From contig NZ_CP011058.1 in NCBI RefSeq assembly GCF_000961095.1, positions 3,561,501 to 3,625,500 on the forward strand: 64,000 bases of DNA, written 5' to 3'. The translations under genes were made by a program, and so were the position numbers. The DNA comes from Paenibacillus beijingensis. Its GTDB lineage: Bacteria; Bacillota; Bacilli; Paenibacillales; Paenibacillaceae. The stretch's first letter is position 1, and each line of letters begins with the position of its first letter. Under the pieces are notes generated by a model that saw only the letters and a program-made list of their open reading frames with translations, searched no databases and had not been told where the DNA came from. Shown piece after piece: positions 16,655 to 25,082 of this stretch.

Positions 16655-17590
16655 TCACAGCCAGTCTTTTTTCTTAAACAGGTACAACATCCCGGAGCCG
16701 AGCAGCAGCATGAACGCGTTCAAGATATAAAAGCCTTGAGCGCTGTGCAGGCCGGGAATGATATCGAAGTTCATCCCGTAAATGCCGGTGATAAGCGTCA
16801 GCGGCATGAAGATCGTTGTCAGCGCGGTGAAGATGCGCATGATTTCGTTCGCGCGGTTGGAAAGGCTCGACTGGTACGCCTCGCGCAAGTTCGCCATCAG
16901 ATCGCGGTACGTGTCGAACGTCTCGGTAATTTTCACGGCGTTTTCATAGATGTCGCTGAAATATTTTTGCAATTGGTCGTCGATGAGCGGCAGAGTCTTC
17001 TTGTTGAGCGTGGCGATGACGTCGCGCTGCGGGCCGAGCACTTTTTTCAGCCACAAAATTTCGCTTCGCAGACCGATAATTTCGTTCAGATGCGATTTTT
17101 TCGTATGCATCAAAATGTCTTCTTCCAGCCGCTCAATCCTCACTTCGATCCGGTCGCCGACCAGAAAGTAATTGTCCACGACAAGGTCGACCAGGTGGTA
17201 CAGAAACCGGTCCGGCCGGTTCACTTCCTGCTCCCAGAGGACGGGCTTCAAGCTGCGCAACTCGTTTATTTTCTGCTTGGTCACTGTAATAATAAAGTGG
17301 CGTCCGAGAAAGATGTTCAGCGCACGCAGAAAAATTTCCTCGTCGTCGAAGCGGATGCTGTTAATAACGATAAAATAATGGCCTTCATAAACTTCGATCT
17401 TCGGACGCTGCTCCTCCTCGCTCAGGCAGTCCTCCACAGCCAGGTCGTGCATGTGAAAGAGCGGCTGCAGCAGCGCAAGATCGTCGATGTCGGCGTCGAT
17501 CCAGTAGAAGCCGTTAAGCGGCGGGACAAGCGTTTCATTAATATCCTCGACAGGCGTAAAGACGCCGTTCTTTACCATGCGAATTTTCAT
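16655..17590 (-). CDS. corA: CorA-family magnesium/divalent-cation channel
   Basis: 311 residues. The cytoplasmic N-terminal domain and long stalk helix are followed by two C-terminal membrane helices. The signature YGMNFD lies just after the first (TALTTIFMPLTLITGIYGMN, near residue 275) and a basic tail KKKDWL closes the protein. CorA forms a pentameric Mg2+ channel gated by cytoplasmic Mg2+. GGGAGGAG is the ribosome site. The gene is monocistronic. Its upstream region contains a possible structured leader (see 17716-17798). Other divalent ions such as Co2+ or Ni2+ may also pass. Confidence 0.9.
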   Translation of the reverse strand: MKIRMVKNGVFTPVEDINETLVPPLNGFYWIDADIDDLALLQPLFHMHDLAVEDCLSEEEQRPKIEVYEGHYFIVINSIRFDDEEIFLRALNIFLGRHFIITVTKQKINELRSLKPVLWEQEVNRPDRFLYHLVDLVVDNYFLVGDRIEVRIERLEEDILMHTKKSHLNEIIGLRSEILWLKKVLGPQRDVIATLNKKTLPLIDDQLQKYFSDIYENAVKITETFDTYRDLMANLREAYQSSLSNRANEIMRIFTALTTIFMPLTLITGIYGMNFDIIPGLHSAQGFYILNAFMLLLGSGMLYLFKKKDWL

Positions 17591-17715
17591 ATACTCTCTC
17601 CTCCCTTTCTTGCCGTCATGATGCCTTTAAGACAGCATGATGAACACGCCGGAGCCGCTGCCGGTTCCGGATAGAGGAAGAGTCTCCCGTGAAACTTACA
17701 GGAGTCAACGTCCGC

Positions 17716-17798
17716 GGAAGGCAGTCTCCGACTTATTGTCTGTTGATTGAGCGCATTGCATTCGATCGTTGCCATCGGGCTTCGGTAAGTCGCCTTCC
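17716..17798 (-). promoter_or_regulatory. Possible structured RNA leader upstream of corA
   Basis: GGAAGGC pairs with GCCTTCC and, after a 7-base one-sided bulge, GACTTA pairs with TAAGTC, giving a two-segment 13-base-pair stem. It is 125 bases before corA and in the right orientation for a leader. A smaller hairpin (CTCC/GGAG, 17683-17704) follows toward the gene. It does not match the M-box or other riboswitch consensus I can recall. Confidence 0.3.
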
Positions 17799-18115
17799 AT
17801 GAGCGTTAACACTCCCTTATCGTCAAATGTCGGAATAATCCTCGTCTAGTATACTCCTTGCGCCGCAGGTGATACAAGCGGAAAAAGCTTGAGAAGAGGG
17901 GCTGTTCGAATACGTGAACGATCAAGTGATCGAGATTATGGCGGTCGCTAAAATTGTGGCGGGAGATGGATGCCGGTGCTTGGAGATGTATGTAGACGCG
18001 GCAATCGTATACCGGGTCATCTGTACGGTATTCGAAAAGCAGTTTGCGGCGCTTGAAAACAGGGCGGGCAGGCATAAAAAAATTTTTTTTAATGTGATTC
18101 AACATCATTTAAGGT
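17799..18115. other. Gene-free stretch
   Basis: Two overlapping ORFs (17806-18108 minus, 17914-18144 plus) occupy this stretch on opposite strands. Neither has a recognisable domain. The plus ORF (GTG start) has a weak GAGAAGAGG ahead of it and ends inside the 75-base repeated element. I see no safely supported gene here. Confidence 0.4.
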
Positions 18116-18190
18116 GGTTAACTAGTAATCAGACCCCCCTATAATATATATGGTTTGGGACCTCCGATTGTCGGAGGTCCGCTTTTTTTT
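18116..18190 (+). other. Conserved 75-base promoter-plus-hairpin element, copy A
   Basis: Same order as the copy at 8583-8656: GGTTAA, CAGACCCCCC, TATAATATAT, TTTGGGACCTCC, loop, GGAGGTCC and a T8 run. The perfect TATAAT makes the promoter reading stronger here. The loop differs (GATTGT against TTTTTGC) while the stem is kept. It again lies just beyond the stop of a leftward gene. Confidence 0.6.
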
Positions 18191-18232
18191 GTGCGCGGCG
18201 GCGCATCAATTGCCGGTATCCGTGCCTGCGCT

Positions 18233-18823
18233 CTAGCATAAAGCGAAAATGATTTGAAAATTCGGGATGATGCACGGCGAGAGGAACGGATAGCAGTACC
18301 CGATTACAAAGCCGAAAAAGTTCGTTACCGGAAACATGAGGAAGACGTCGGTAAAGGTGAATACGAGCGACCACCTGTTATAACAGTAGCGGGGCAGGAT
18401 GCGTTCATCCGGCTCTCGTTGAACTCCGGCCCCTATTCCAGCTCCCGCACCCGTTTGGGCGAACAGCATCGCCTGCTGCAGCGATTGGGGGCGCTGCGTT
18501 ATGAACGTTTGCAGCAGGAACGGGTTGCTTTTGAGCAGATTGTATAAAAAGATCATCTCATAGGGCGGACTGCCGACCGGGCGCGGATACTGGCCGAGAA
18601 TGCCGGCCAAGGCGGTTGGAGAAAGCTGTGAAGGCAATCCGGGCTGACCCGGCGGCAGCGGAGCTGGAAATCCCGGCGATACGGGCGGCTGAGGGAACGG
18701 GAAACCGGGCGTAACCGGTGGCTGCGGCGAAGGGAAGCCGGGCGTGAACGGCGGGAAGCCAGGCTGAAGCGCCCGCTCCGCAGGCGGGACGGACTCCATC
18801 TGCGCTTGGTTTTCAATGGTCAT
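18233..18823 (-). CDS. Proline-rich repeat protein with a Cys/aromatic C-terminal region
   Basis: 196 residues. Residues ~20-70 are tandem PGFPxPQPPVTPGFP-type repeats (period about 13, four units). A helical segment (SPPYEMIFLYNLLKSNPFLL) follows, then a Gly/Ala stretch. The last ~55 residues are hydrophobic and aromatic with three Cys (RYCYNRWSLVF..., IGYCYPFLSPCII). No signal peptide. The composition resembles spore-coat or exosporium-type structural proteins, but I recognise no named family and make no functional claim. A GGAAGG site precedes the ATG. Monocistronic, with the 75-base hairpin element downstream. Confidence 0.6.
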   Translation of the reverse strand: MTIENQAQMESVPPAERALQPGFPPFTPGFPSPQPPVTPGFPFPQPPVSPGFPAPLPPGQPGLPSQLSPTALAGILGQYPRPVGSPPYEMIFLYNLLKSNPFLLQTFITQRPQSLQQAMLFAQTGAGAGIGAGVQREPDERILPRYCYNRWSLVFTFTDVFLMFPVTNFFGFVIGYCYPFLSPCIIPNFQIIFALC

Positions 18824-18895
18824 TGAACGTGCATCCTTCCTGTTCGGAATCGTTTTGATTTTTCATCGTATGCGGTATTCGCCTATGCGTGCACG

Positions 18896-18940
18896 TTGCA
18901 ATAACGTTATTGCAATTTCCTCTTGGACGGAAGGTATAAT
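18896..18940 (+). promoter_or_regulatory. Operator palindrome and promoter of the AEC permease gene
   Basis: TTGCAATAACGTTATTGCAA (18896-18915) is a perfect 20-base palindrome. TATAAT follows at 18935-18940, and TTGCAA of the palindrome's right half can serve as a -35 with a 19-base spacer, so a bound protein would block RNA polymerase. It lies in the gap between divergent genes. The regulator is unknown. Confidence 0.5.
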
Positions 18941-18995
18941 TAGGGCTATATTGGAAGAATAGAGTGCCACCCTATCGATAGAGAGGAAAAAAGCT

Positions 18996-19919
18996 ATGAT
19001 TCAGTCCGTATTGGCGACGCTGTTCCAAGTGATCGTTCCGCTTTCCATTCCGGTTACCGCAGGGGCGCTGCTCAAAAAATTCCGGAACCTGGATACGAAG
19101 CCGCTCCTGACGTTATACCTTTATTTTTTGAGCCCTGCGATCATTTTGGAAACGTTGACGACAGCAGAGCTCTCGTCCGCAGACATCTACAAGACGATTG
19201 CGTTCTGCCTGGTGAATTTAATTGCGCTGTGGGCGGTTGCTGCTGCGCTGGGGCGGCTGCTCCGGCTCCCCGGACCCGAGACTGCGGGCTTGACGCTTGT
19301 TTCTACGCTGACGAACAGCGTCAATTACGGACTTCCGCTCGTTCTGCTTGCTTTCGGCCAGTTGGGGCTGGATAAAGCGTCGATTTATGTCATTGCGCAA
19401 ATGATTATTGTCAATACCGTTGGCGTTTATTTTGCCGCACGCTCGCAATTTTCCGTGCGCAATGCGGTCAAGTCGGTCTTTTCGCTGCCCTCCATCTATG
19501 CCGCAATATTGGCGGCAGGGCTGCGCCTGACGGACATTTCGCTGCCAAGCGGCATTGCGCAGGGCGTCTCGATGGTAGCGGGCGCATATGCGCCGGTCGT
19601 GCTGGCGATATTGGGAGCCCAGATGGTCAGCGTGAACAATGCCGAGCTGGAACGCCACGTACAGAGAGGATTCTGGACGGGCCTTGCGATCCGGCTGCTG
19701 CTGTCGCCGCTTATTTCGTGCCTTATCCTGTTCATTCTGCATATCGACGGCATTTTATATTCGGTGCTGTTTATCCTCGCTTCGATGCCGGTCGCCGTCA
19801 ATGCGGTCGTGCTGGCCGAGCGTTTCAACGCTTCGCCGAAGCTGCTGTCCAAATGCATATTATGGACGACGCTCGCTTCATTCGCCATTCTCCCCATTCT
19901 GATCGCGCTGATGAGTTAG
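18996..19919 (+). CDS. AEC-family (auxin efflux carrier-like) transporter
   Basis: 307 residues with about ten membrane segments in two halves. Landmarks are VIVPLSIPVTAGALLKKF at the N-terminus, LYLYFLSPAIILETL, the TLTNSVNYGLPLVLLAFG block with its NxxNYG crossover feature, and a final SMPVAVNAVVLAERF. AEC permeases in bacteria move malate, malonate or amino acids; the substrate here is unknown. GAGAGGAAA is the ribosome site. The gene is single and probably under control of the 20-base palindrome upstream. Confidence 0.8.
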   Translation: MIQSVLATLFQVIVPLSIPVTAGALLKKFRNLDTKPLLTLYLYFLSPAIILETLTTAELSSADIYKTIAFCLVNLIALWAVAAALGRLLRLPGPETAGLTLVSTLTNSVNYGLPLVLLAFGQLGLDKASIYVIAQMIIVNTVGVYFAARSQFSVRNAVKSVFSLPSIYAAILAAGLRLTDISLPSGIAQGVSMVAGAYAPVVLAILGAQMVSVNNAELERHVQRGFWTGLAIRLLLSPLISCLILFILHIDGILYSVLFILASMPVAVNAVVLAERFNASPKLLSKCILWTTLASFAILPILIALMS

Positions 19920-19955
19920 AGCATCCAAGGGAACGGGATTGGAGGAATTAGGCGC

Positions 19956-19984
19956 TTGACGCGCCCGGCATTATGTTTTAAAGT
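19956..19984 (+). promoter_or_regulatory. Sigma-A promoter of the S-box/metA transcript
   Basis: TTGACG, 17-base spacer, TAAAGT. Transcription would begin about 40 bases before the S-box aptamer. Confidence 0.55.
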
Positions 19985-20031
19985 AGAGGCATCAGTTTTT
20001 TATTGACCACTTTTAACTAATTGAATACTAA

Positions 20032-20198
20032 CTTTCTTATCAAGAGCAGGCGGAGGGACTAGCCCGATGAAGCCCGGCAACCGGCGTAATAGCACGGTGC
20101 TAATTCTTGCGGAAACGACAACGTTTCTGGGAGATGAGAGAGGCGTTTGTGTTCTGTCCATACGACCCTTTCTCGAGCTGCGGGAAGGGGTTTTTTTA
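20032..20198 (+). promoter_or_regulatory. SAM-I (S-box) riboswitch with terminator controlling metA
   Basis: The aptamer opens with CTTATCAAGAGCAGGCGGAG and continues with GGACTAGCCCGATGAAGCCC and GGCAACC, the invariant SAM-I core. The expression platform ends in a hairpin (CCCTTTC / GGGAAGGGG) and a T7 run at 20191-20197. When S-adenosylmethionine is abundant the terminator forms and metA is shut off. Confidence 0.95.
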
Positions 20199-20279
20199 TA
20201 TGCGCCGCCGCCCGGCCTCGTCGACCACGCCCGAACAATTGCACCGATCATAATCTGAAACCAAAGGAGTGAATGACCA

Positions 20280-21197
20280 ATGCCGATTAAAGTACCCGAT
20301 AACTTGCCGGCCAAAGAAATTTTATCGAATGAAAACATTTTCGTCATGGACGAAAGCATCGCTTATCATCAGGATATCCGCCCGCTCCGGATTGTCATTC
20401 TCAACCTGATGCCGACGAAGGAGACGACCGAAACCCAGCTGCTCCGGCTGATCGGCAACACGGCGCTGCAGGTGGAAGTTGTGCTGATGCATCCGCAAAC
20501 GCACATTTCCAAAAACACGTCGGCCGAACATTTGGAATCGTTTTACAAGACGTTTAATGAAATCGCCCATCTGTACTTCGACGGGATGATTATTACCGGC
20601 GCGCCGGTGGAGCAGATGCCGTTTGAGCAGGTCACGTATTGGGAAGAGCTGAAAGAGATTATGGACTGGAGCCGCCGCCACGTGACGTCGACCTTCCATA
20701 TATGTTGGGCGTCGCAGGCAGGGCTTTACCATCATTACGGCGTTGAGAAATACGATCTTCCGAGAAAAATGTTCGGCGTGTTTCCGCATACGATCGAGAA
20801 GCAGAATGTTAATCTGCTGCGCGGATTTGACGAAATGTTTTTCGTGCCCCAATCCCGCCATACGGAAGTGCGGCGCGAGGATATCGAGAAGCACTCGGAC
20901 CTGGACATTTTGTCCGAATCGCCGATTGCCGGAGTTTATCTCGTCGCCTCGAAGGATGGCAGGCAGATCTTCGTGACGGGCCATTCGGAATACGATCCTC
21001 ATACGCTTAAATACGAGTACGACCGCGATGTGGCGAAGGGGCTTGACGTTGCCTTGCCGACCAACTATTATCCGAATAACGATCCGAGCCGCCAGCCGCG
21101 TTCGACGTGGCGCGCGCATGCGAACCTGCTGTTTTCCAACTGGCTGAACTATTATGTGTACCAGCAGACGCCGTTTGAACTCGGCGCCGGGATCTAG
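20280..21197 (+). CDS. metA: Homoserine O-acetyltransferase (MetA family)
   Basis: 305 residues. Catalytic Cys142 is in FHICWASQAG, and His/Glu in TGHSEYD near residue 235 complete the triad. Residue 111, in TGAPVE, is Glu: in this family Glu111 selects acetyl-CoA while Gly111 (as in E. coli) selects succinyl-CoA, so despite the metA name the product is O-acetylhomoserine. It commits homoserine to methionine synthesis and feeds MetI downstream. Expression is governed by the S-box leader immediately upstream. AAAGGAG ribosome site. Confidence 0.93.
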   Translation: MPIKVPDNLPAKEILSNENIFVMDESIAYHQDIRPLRIVILNLMPTKETTETQLLRLIGNTALQVEVVLMHPQTHISKNTSAEHLESFYKTFNEIAHLYFDGMIITGAPVEQMPFEQVTYWEELKEIMDWSRRHVTSTFHICWASQAGLYHHYGVEKYDLPRKMFGVFPHTIEKQNVNLLRGFDEMFFVPQSRHTEVRREDIEKHSDLDILSESPIAGVYLVASKDGRQIFVTGHSEYDPHTLKYEYDRDVAKGLDVALPTNYYPNNDPSRQPRSTWRAHANLLFSNWLNYYVYQQTPFELGAGI

Positions 21198-21400
21198 AAC
21201 GTCCGGGGGAAAGCCCGGGAGCGCTACCTACAACTTTGGGCGGCTGCTGTGCCGCTCATTTGTCTGTATAGCGTTCATTTGTCGCGCGCTGCTGCCGCTT
21301 CCGTTATGATAGAGGAAAGCGATTAAACGTACGATGTACCGATCAAGACACTGACAGCCATGTTTGCTTGTCCAGACGATAATAAAGGAGCTAACTGTTC

Positions 21401-22561
21401 ATGAAAATTGAAAGTCAATTGGCGCAAATCGGTTCCATTAAAGAACCCGTTACGGGGGCGGTCAGCTTCCCGATTCATCACGCGACCGCGTTCCGCCATC
21501 CGAAGCTGGGCGAAAGCACGGGCTTCGATTACGCCCGTACGAAAAGCCCGACCCGGGCCGTGCTGGAAGAAGCGGCCGCGCAATTGGAATCCGGCGACGC
21601 CGGCTTTGCCTGTAGCTCGGGCATGGCGGCGCTGCAAACGATATTCGCCCTGTTCAGCCAAGGCGACCACCTGATCGTCTCGCTCGATCTGTATGGGGGT
21701 ACATATCGGCTGCTGGAGCGCATTATGTCCCGTTTCGGCGTGAGCGCTTCGTATGTCGATACGAATGATCTCGATGCAGTGGGACAGCTGCTTCAGCCCA
21801 ATACGAAAGCGGTTCTGATTGAGACGCCGACGAATCCTTTGATGATGGTGACCGATATCGAGCGCGTGGCGGCGTGGGCGAAGGGGCACGGACTGCTTAC
21901 AATCGTGGACAATACGCTGCTGACGCCGTTTTTCCAGCGGCCGCTTGAGCTGGGAGCGGACATCATTATTCACAGCGCGACAAAATATCTCGGCGGCCAT
22001 AACGATGTGCTTGCCGGCCTGATCGTGACGAAGGGTAAGGAGCTGTCGGAGCAGATGGCCATCCTGCACAATTCGATCGGGGCGGTGCTGGGGCCGCAGG
22101 ATTCATGGCTGCTGATGCGCGGCATGAAGACGCTGGCGCTGCGGATGGAGCGCCACCAGTACAATGCGACGAAGATGGCGGAATATTTGCAGGAGCATCC
22201 GGCTGTCGAAGAGGTGTTCTATCCGGCGCTTCCGCATCATCCCGGCCATGAGATTCAAAACCGGCAGTCATCCGGTAATACCGGCATTTTCTCCTTCCGT
22301 CTGAAGGATCCCCGCTATGTGGGACCGGTTCTGCAGCATGTGAAGCTGATCGCGTTCGCGGAAAGCCTCGGCGGCGTAGAGTCGCTGATGACGTATCCGG
22401 CGGTGCAGACGCACGCCGACATCCCCGAGGAAATCCGCAAAGCGGTCGGCGTCGATGACCGGCTGCTGCGCTTCTCCGTCGGGATCGAGCATATCGACGA
22501 TCTGATCGCGGATTTGGGACAGGCGCTGGAAGCGGCCAAGCTTGAAATCGGGGAGGTGTAA
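21401..22561 (+). CDS. metI: Cystathionine gamma-synthase / O-acetylhomoserine thiolyase (MetI)
   Basis: 386 residues, Cys/Met-metabolism PLP enzyme family. Substrate-binding YARTKSPTR is near residue 44, the cofactor-phosphate block SSGMAALQT near 72, and the PLP lysine is in HSATKYLGGHND near 195. It condenses O-acetylhomoserine with cysteine to cystathionine, or with sulfide to homocysteine. It is followed by metC with a 5-base gap, as in the Bacillus metIC pair. No separate S-box was found in the 200 bases before it, unlike Bacillus subtilis, so it may depend on metA readthrough. Confidence 0.88.
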   Translation: MKIESQLAQIGSIKEPVTGAVSFPIHHATAFRHPKLGESTGFDYARTKSPTRAVLEEAAAQLESGDAGFACSSGMAALQTIFALFSQGDHLIVSLDLYGGTYRLLERIMSRFGVSASYVDTNDLDAVGQLLQPNTKAVLIETPTNPLMMVTDIERVAAWAKGHGLLTIVDNTLLTPFFQRPLELGADIIIHSATKYLGGHNDVLAGLIVTKGKELSEQMAILHNSIGAVLGPQDSWLLMRGMKTLALRMERHQYNATKMAEYLQEHPAVEEVFYPALPHHPGHEIQNRQSSGNTGIFSFRLKDPRYVGPVLQHVKLIAFAESLGGVESLMTYPAVQTHADIPEEIRKAVGVDDRLLRFSVGIEHIDDLIADLGQALEAAKLEIGEV

Positions 22562-22566
22562 CCGCC

Positions 22567-23727
22567 ATGGCGCAAAATAACAACCAGGAGCGGGGCTTTG
22601 CGACGAAGCTGCTGCATTTCGGAGCGGAGATCGACGAGCATACGGGCGCGTCGAGCGTACCGGTTTATCAGGCGTCGACGTTCCATCATCATGATATTTT
22701 CAATCCGCCGGAATACGACTACAGCCGTTCCGGCAATCCGACGCGGCAGGCGCTGGAAGACGCGATCACTCTGCTGGAAGGCGGTAAGCGCGGCTTTGCG
22801 TTCGCTTCCGGCATGGCGGCGATTTCGACGGCGTTTCTGCTGCTGTCGGCGGGCGATCACGTCATCGTTACCGAGGATGTGTACGGCGGCACATACCGTC
22901 TGCTCACGACGATTTTGACCCGGCTCGGCATTGAATCGACATTCGTCGACATGACCGACCTGGATGCGGTCAAGGCGGCGCTTAAGAGCAATACGAAGGC
23001 GGTTTATATGGAGACCCCTTCCAACCCGACGCTGAAAATTACCGACATCGGCGCTGTTTGCTCGTGGGCGAAAGAGAAGGGACTGCTGACGCTGCTGGAT
23101 AATACATTCATGACGCCTTATCATCAGCGGCCGATTGAGCATGGCGTCGACGTCGTGCTGCACAGCGCGACGAAATTTCTCGGCGGCCACAGCGACGTGC
23201 TGGCCGGACTGGCCGTCACGGCCGACGAGAGCCTCGGCCGCAGGCTGAAACAGCTGCAGAACGGACTCGGCAGCGTGCTGGCGCCGCAGGAATCGTGGCT
23301 GCTCATGCGCGGCATGAAGACGCTGCAGGCGCGGATGGAAGCAAGCGAGCGCAGCGCCCGCCGTATGGCGGAGTGGCTGGCCTCCCACCCCGAGGTGGAG
23401 CGCGTTTACTACCCGGGGCTTCCCGATCACCCGGGCCGGGATATTCATGAGCGCCAGTCGCTCGGCTACGGCGCCGTCGTCTCGTTCGACGTCGGCAGCG
23501 GAGAGCGCGCGAAGGCGCTGATGAGCCGCATTCAACTTCCGCTGGTCGCGGTCAGCCTCGGCGCGGTTGAGAGCATTCTCTCTTACCCGGCGATGATGTC
23601 GCACGCGGCGATGCCGCGCGAAGTGCGCTATGAGCGCGGCATTTCCGACGGGCTTGTCCGTTACTCCGTCGGACTGGAAAATATTGAAGATCTGCTGGAC
23701 GATTTGGATTCCGCCCTGCGCGGGTAA
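22567..23727 (+). CDS. metC: Cystathionine beta-lyase (MetC)
   Basis: 386 residues, paralogous to the preceding gene. YSRSGNPTRQALE is near residue 54, ASGMAAIST near 79, and the PLP lysine in HSATKFLGGHSD near 202. It splits cystathionine to homocysteine, pyruvate and ammonia. Family members cannot be separated from gamma-synthases by motif alone; assignment follows gene order (second of a metI-metC pair). A strong terminator closes the unit. Confidence 0.85.
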   Translation: MAQNNNQERGFATKLLHFGAEIDEHTGASSVPVYQASTFHHHDIFNPPEYDYSRSGNPTRQALEDAITLLEGGKRGFAFASGMAAISTAFLLLSAGDHVIVTEDVYGGTYRLLTTILTRLGIESTFVDMTDLDAVKAALKSNTKAVYMETPSNPTLKITDIGAVCSWAKEKGLLTLLDNTFMTPYHQRPIEHGVDVVLHSATKFLGGHSDVLAGLAVTADESLGRRLKQLQNGLGSVLAPQESWLLMRGMKTLQARMEASERSARRMAEWLASHPEVERVYYPGLPDHPGRDIHERQSLGYGAVVSFDVGSGERAKALMSRIQLPLVAVSLGAVESILSYPAMMSHAAMPREVRYERGISDGLVRYSVGLENIEDLLDDLDSALRG

Positions 23728-23747
23728 CCGCGTATCGCGCTTAATGG

Positions 23748-23792
23748 AAAAGCTTCCCAACCCGCTTGTTTTAGCGGGGCGGGAGGCTTTTT
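23748..23792 (+). terminator. Terminator of metIC
   Basis: AAAGCTTCCCAACCCGCT pairs with AGCGGGGCGGGAGGCTTTTT around a short loop; T5 run. Confidence 0.8.
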
Positions 23793-23911
23793 GCGGTTTC
23801 GGTGGTCAACCGCATGTTCTTTAGCGCACTGAAGGCAGGGTGACGCAAAGCCCTTATTCATGGTAGGATAGAGTAATTGATAGGTTCGGAGAACAAGGAG
23901 GCAGGCAAAAC

Positions 23912-25045
23912 ATGCAAACAGTAGACCGAGTATTGGACAAAGCGCTGCGTGGAGAGCGAATCGGGCTGGAGGACGGCATTACGCTGCTTGAATCCGATGA
24001 GATTGAAAAAATGGGTCGTGTCGCCAACGAGCTGATGCTTCGGCGCCATCCCGAGCCAATTGTGACTTTCAACATCGGACGCAATATTAACTATACCAAC
24101 GTATGTGACGTATACTGCAGATTTTGCGCCTTTTACCGCCCGCCGGGCTCCAAGGAAGGTTATGTGCTCCCGGATGAGACGATTTTGCAAAAAATTCAGG
24201 AGACGGTGGACGTCGGCGGAGACGAAATTTTGATGCAGGGCGGGGTTAATCCCGATCTGCCTTTCGGTTATTACCTCGATTTACTGCGCAAAATTAAAGC
24301 CCATTTTCCGGGCATTACGATGCATTCCTTCTCGCCGGCCGAGATTCAGAAGATGAAGGAGCTGTCCGGCCTGCCGCTGGAGGAAGTGCTGCGCCAGCTT
24401 CACGAAGCGGGTCTCGATTCCCTTCCGGGCGGCGGCGGCGAAATTCTCGACGACCGCACGCGCCGCAAAATCAGCCGCTTGAAGGGCTCCTGGACGGACT
24501 GGATGGATACGATGAAGGCCGCCCACAAGAACGGAATGAACACGACGGCGACAATGGTGTACGGCTTCGGTGAATCGATGGAGGAGCGGGCGCTGCACAT
24601 GATCCGCGTGCGCGACGCGCAGGATGAATGCAAGGCGAACGGCTATCCATCGCCGGGTTTCCTCGCGTTTATTTCATGGCCGTTCCAGCCCGATAATACC
24701 AATCTGAAGCGGGAGAAGTCCAAGCCGGAAGAATATTTGAAGATGGTTGCCATTAACCGGATCATGCTGGACAATATCCCGAACCTGCAGGCGTCCTGGG
24801 TGACGATGGGGGCGGAAATCGGCAAGCTGGCGCTCTCTTACGGCGTCAACGATTTCGGCAGCACGATGCTGGAGGAGAACGTCGTGTCGGCCGCCGGCAC
24901 GACGCATAAGGTGAACATCGAGCTGATTTTGCAATATATCCGCGAAGCGGGCAAAATTCCCGCCCAGCGCAATACGCGCTATGAAATTTTGCGCGTCTTT
25001 AACGAAGGGGAACACGCCGACCGCGATTTCGTGCTGCAAAACTGA
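23912..25045 (+). CDS. mqnC: Cyclic dehypoxanthinyl futalosine synthase (MqnC, radical SAM)
   Basis: 377 residues. The radical-SAM cluster C65-x3-C69-x2-C72 lies in CDVYCRFCAF. FNIGRNINYTN, GGDEILMQGGVNPD and SLPGGGGEILDD are typical of the MqnC/CofH/MqnE group, and overall length and order fit MqnC. It cyclises dehypoxanthine futalosine in the futalosine route to menaquinone. That route is alternative to the classical men pathway of Bacillus subtilis. GGAGGC lies 9 bases before ATG. No other mqn genes are in the window, so the pathway's completeness cannot be judged. CofH is the main alternative but is less likely. Confidence 0.85.
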   Translation: MQTVDRVLDKALRGERIGLEDGITLLESDEIEKMGRVANELMLRRHPEPIVTFNIGRNINYTNVCDVYCRFCAFYRPPGSKEGYVLPDETILQKIQETVDVGGDEILMQGGVNPDLPFGYYLDLLRKIKAHFPGITMHSFSPAEIQKMKELSGLPLEEVLRQLHEAGLDSLPGGGGEILDDRTRRKISRLKGSWTDWMDTMKAAHKNGMNTTATMVYGFGESMEERALHMIRVRDAQDECKANGYPSPGFLAFISWPFQPDNTNLKREKSKPEEYLKMVAINRIMLDNIPNLQASWVTMGAEIGKLALSYGVNDFGSTMLEENVVSAAGTTHKVNIELILQYIREAGKIPAQRNTRYEILRVFNEGEHADRDFVLQN

Positions 25046-25082
25046 TGCCGCCGCGGGAACAACTGTTCCATACGCAGACGAC

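Noticed and set aside
17806..18144. Two opposite ORFs of 100 and 76 codons between corA and the Pro-rich gene
   Set aside because: They overlap each other, neither has a family match, and the plus-strand one ends inside the repeated 75-base element. A small gene cannot be fully excluded.
21198..21400. A second S-box before metI
   Set aside because: None of the conserved SAM-I core segments occurs in the gap.
22315..23760. 481-codon minus-strand ORF opposite metI/metC
   Set aside because: Antisense to two well-supported PLP enzymes; Arg/His-rich composition typical of shadow frames.
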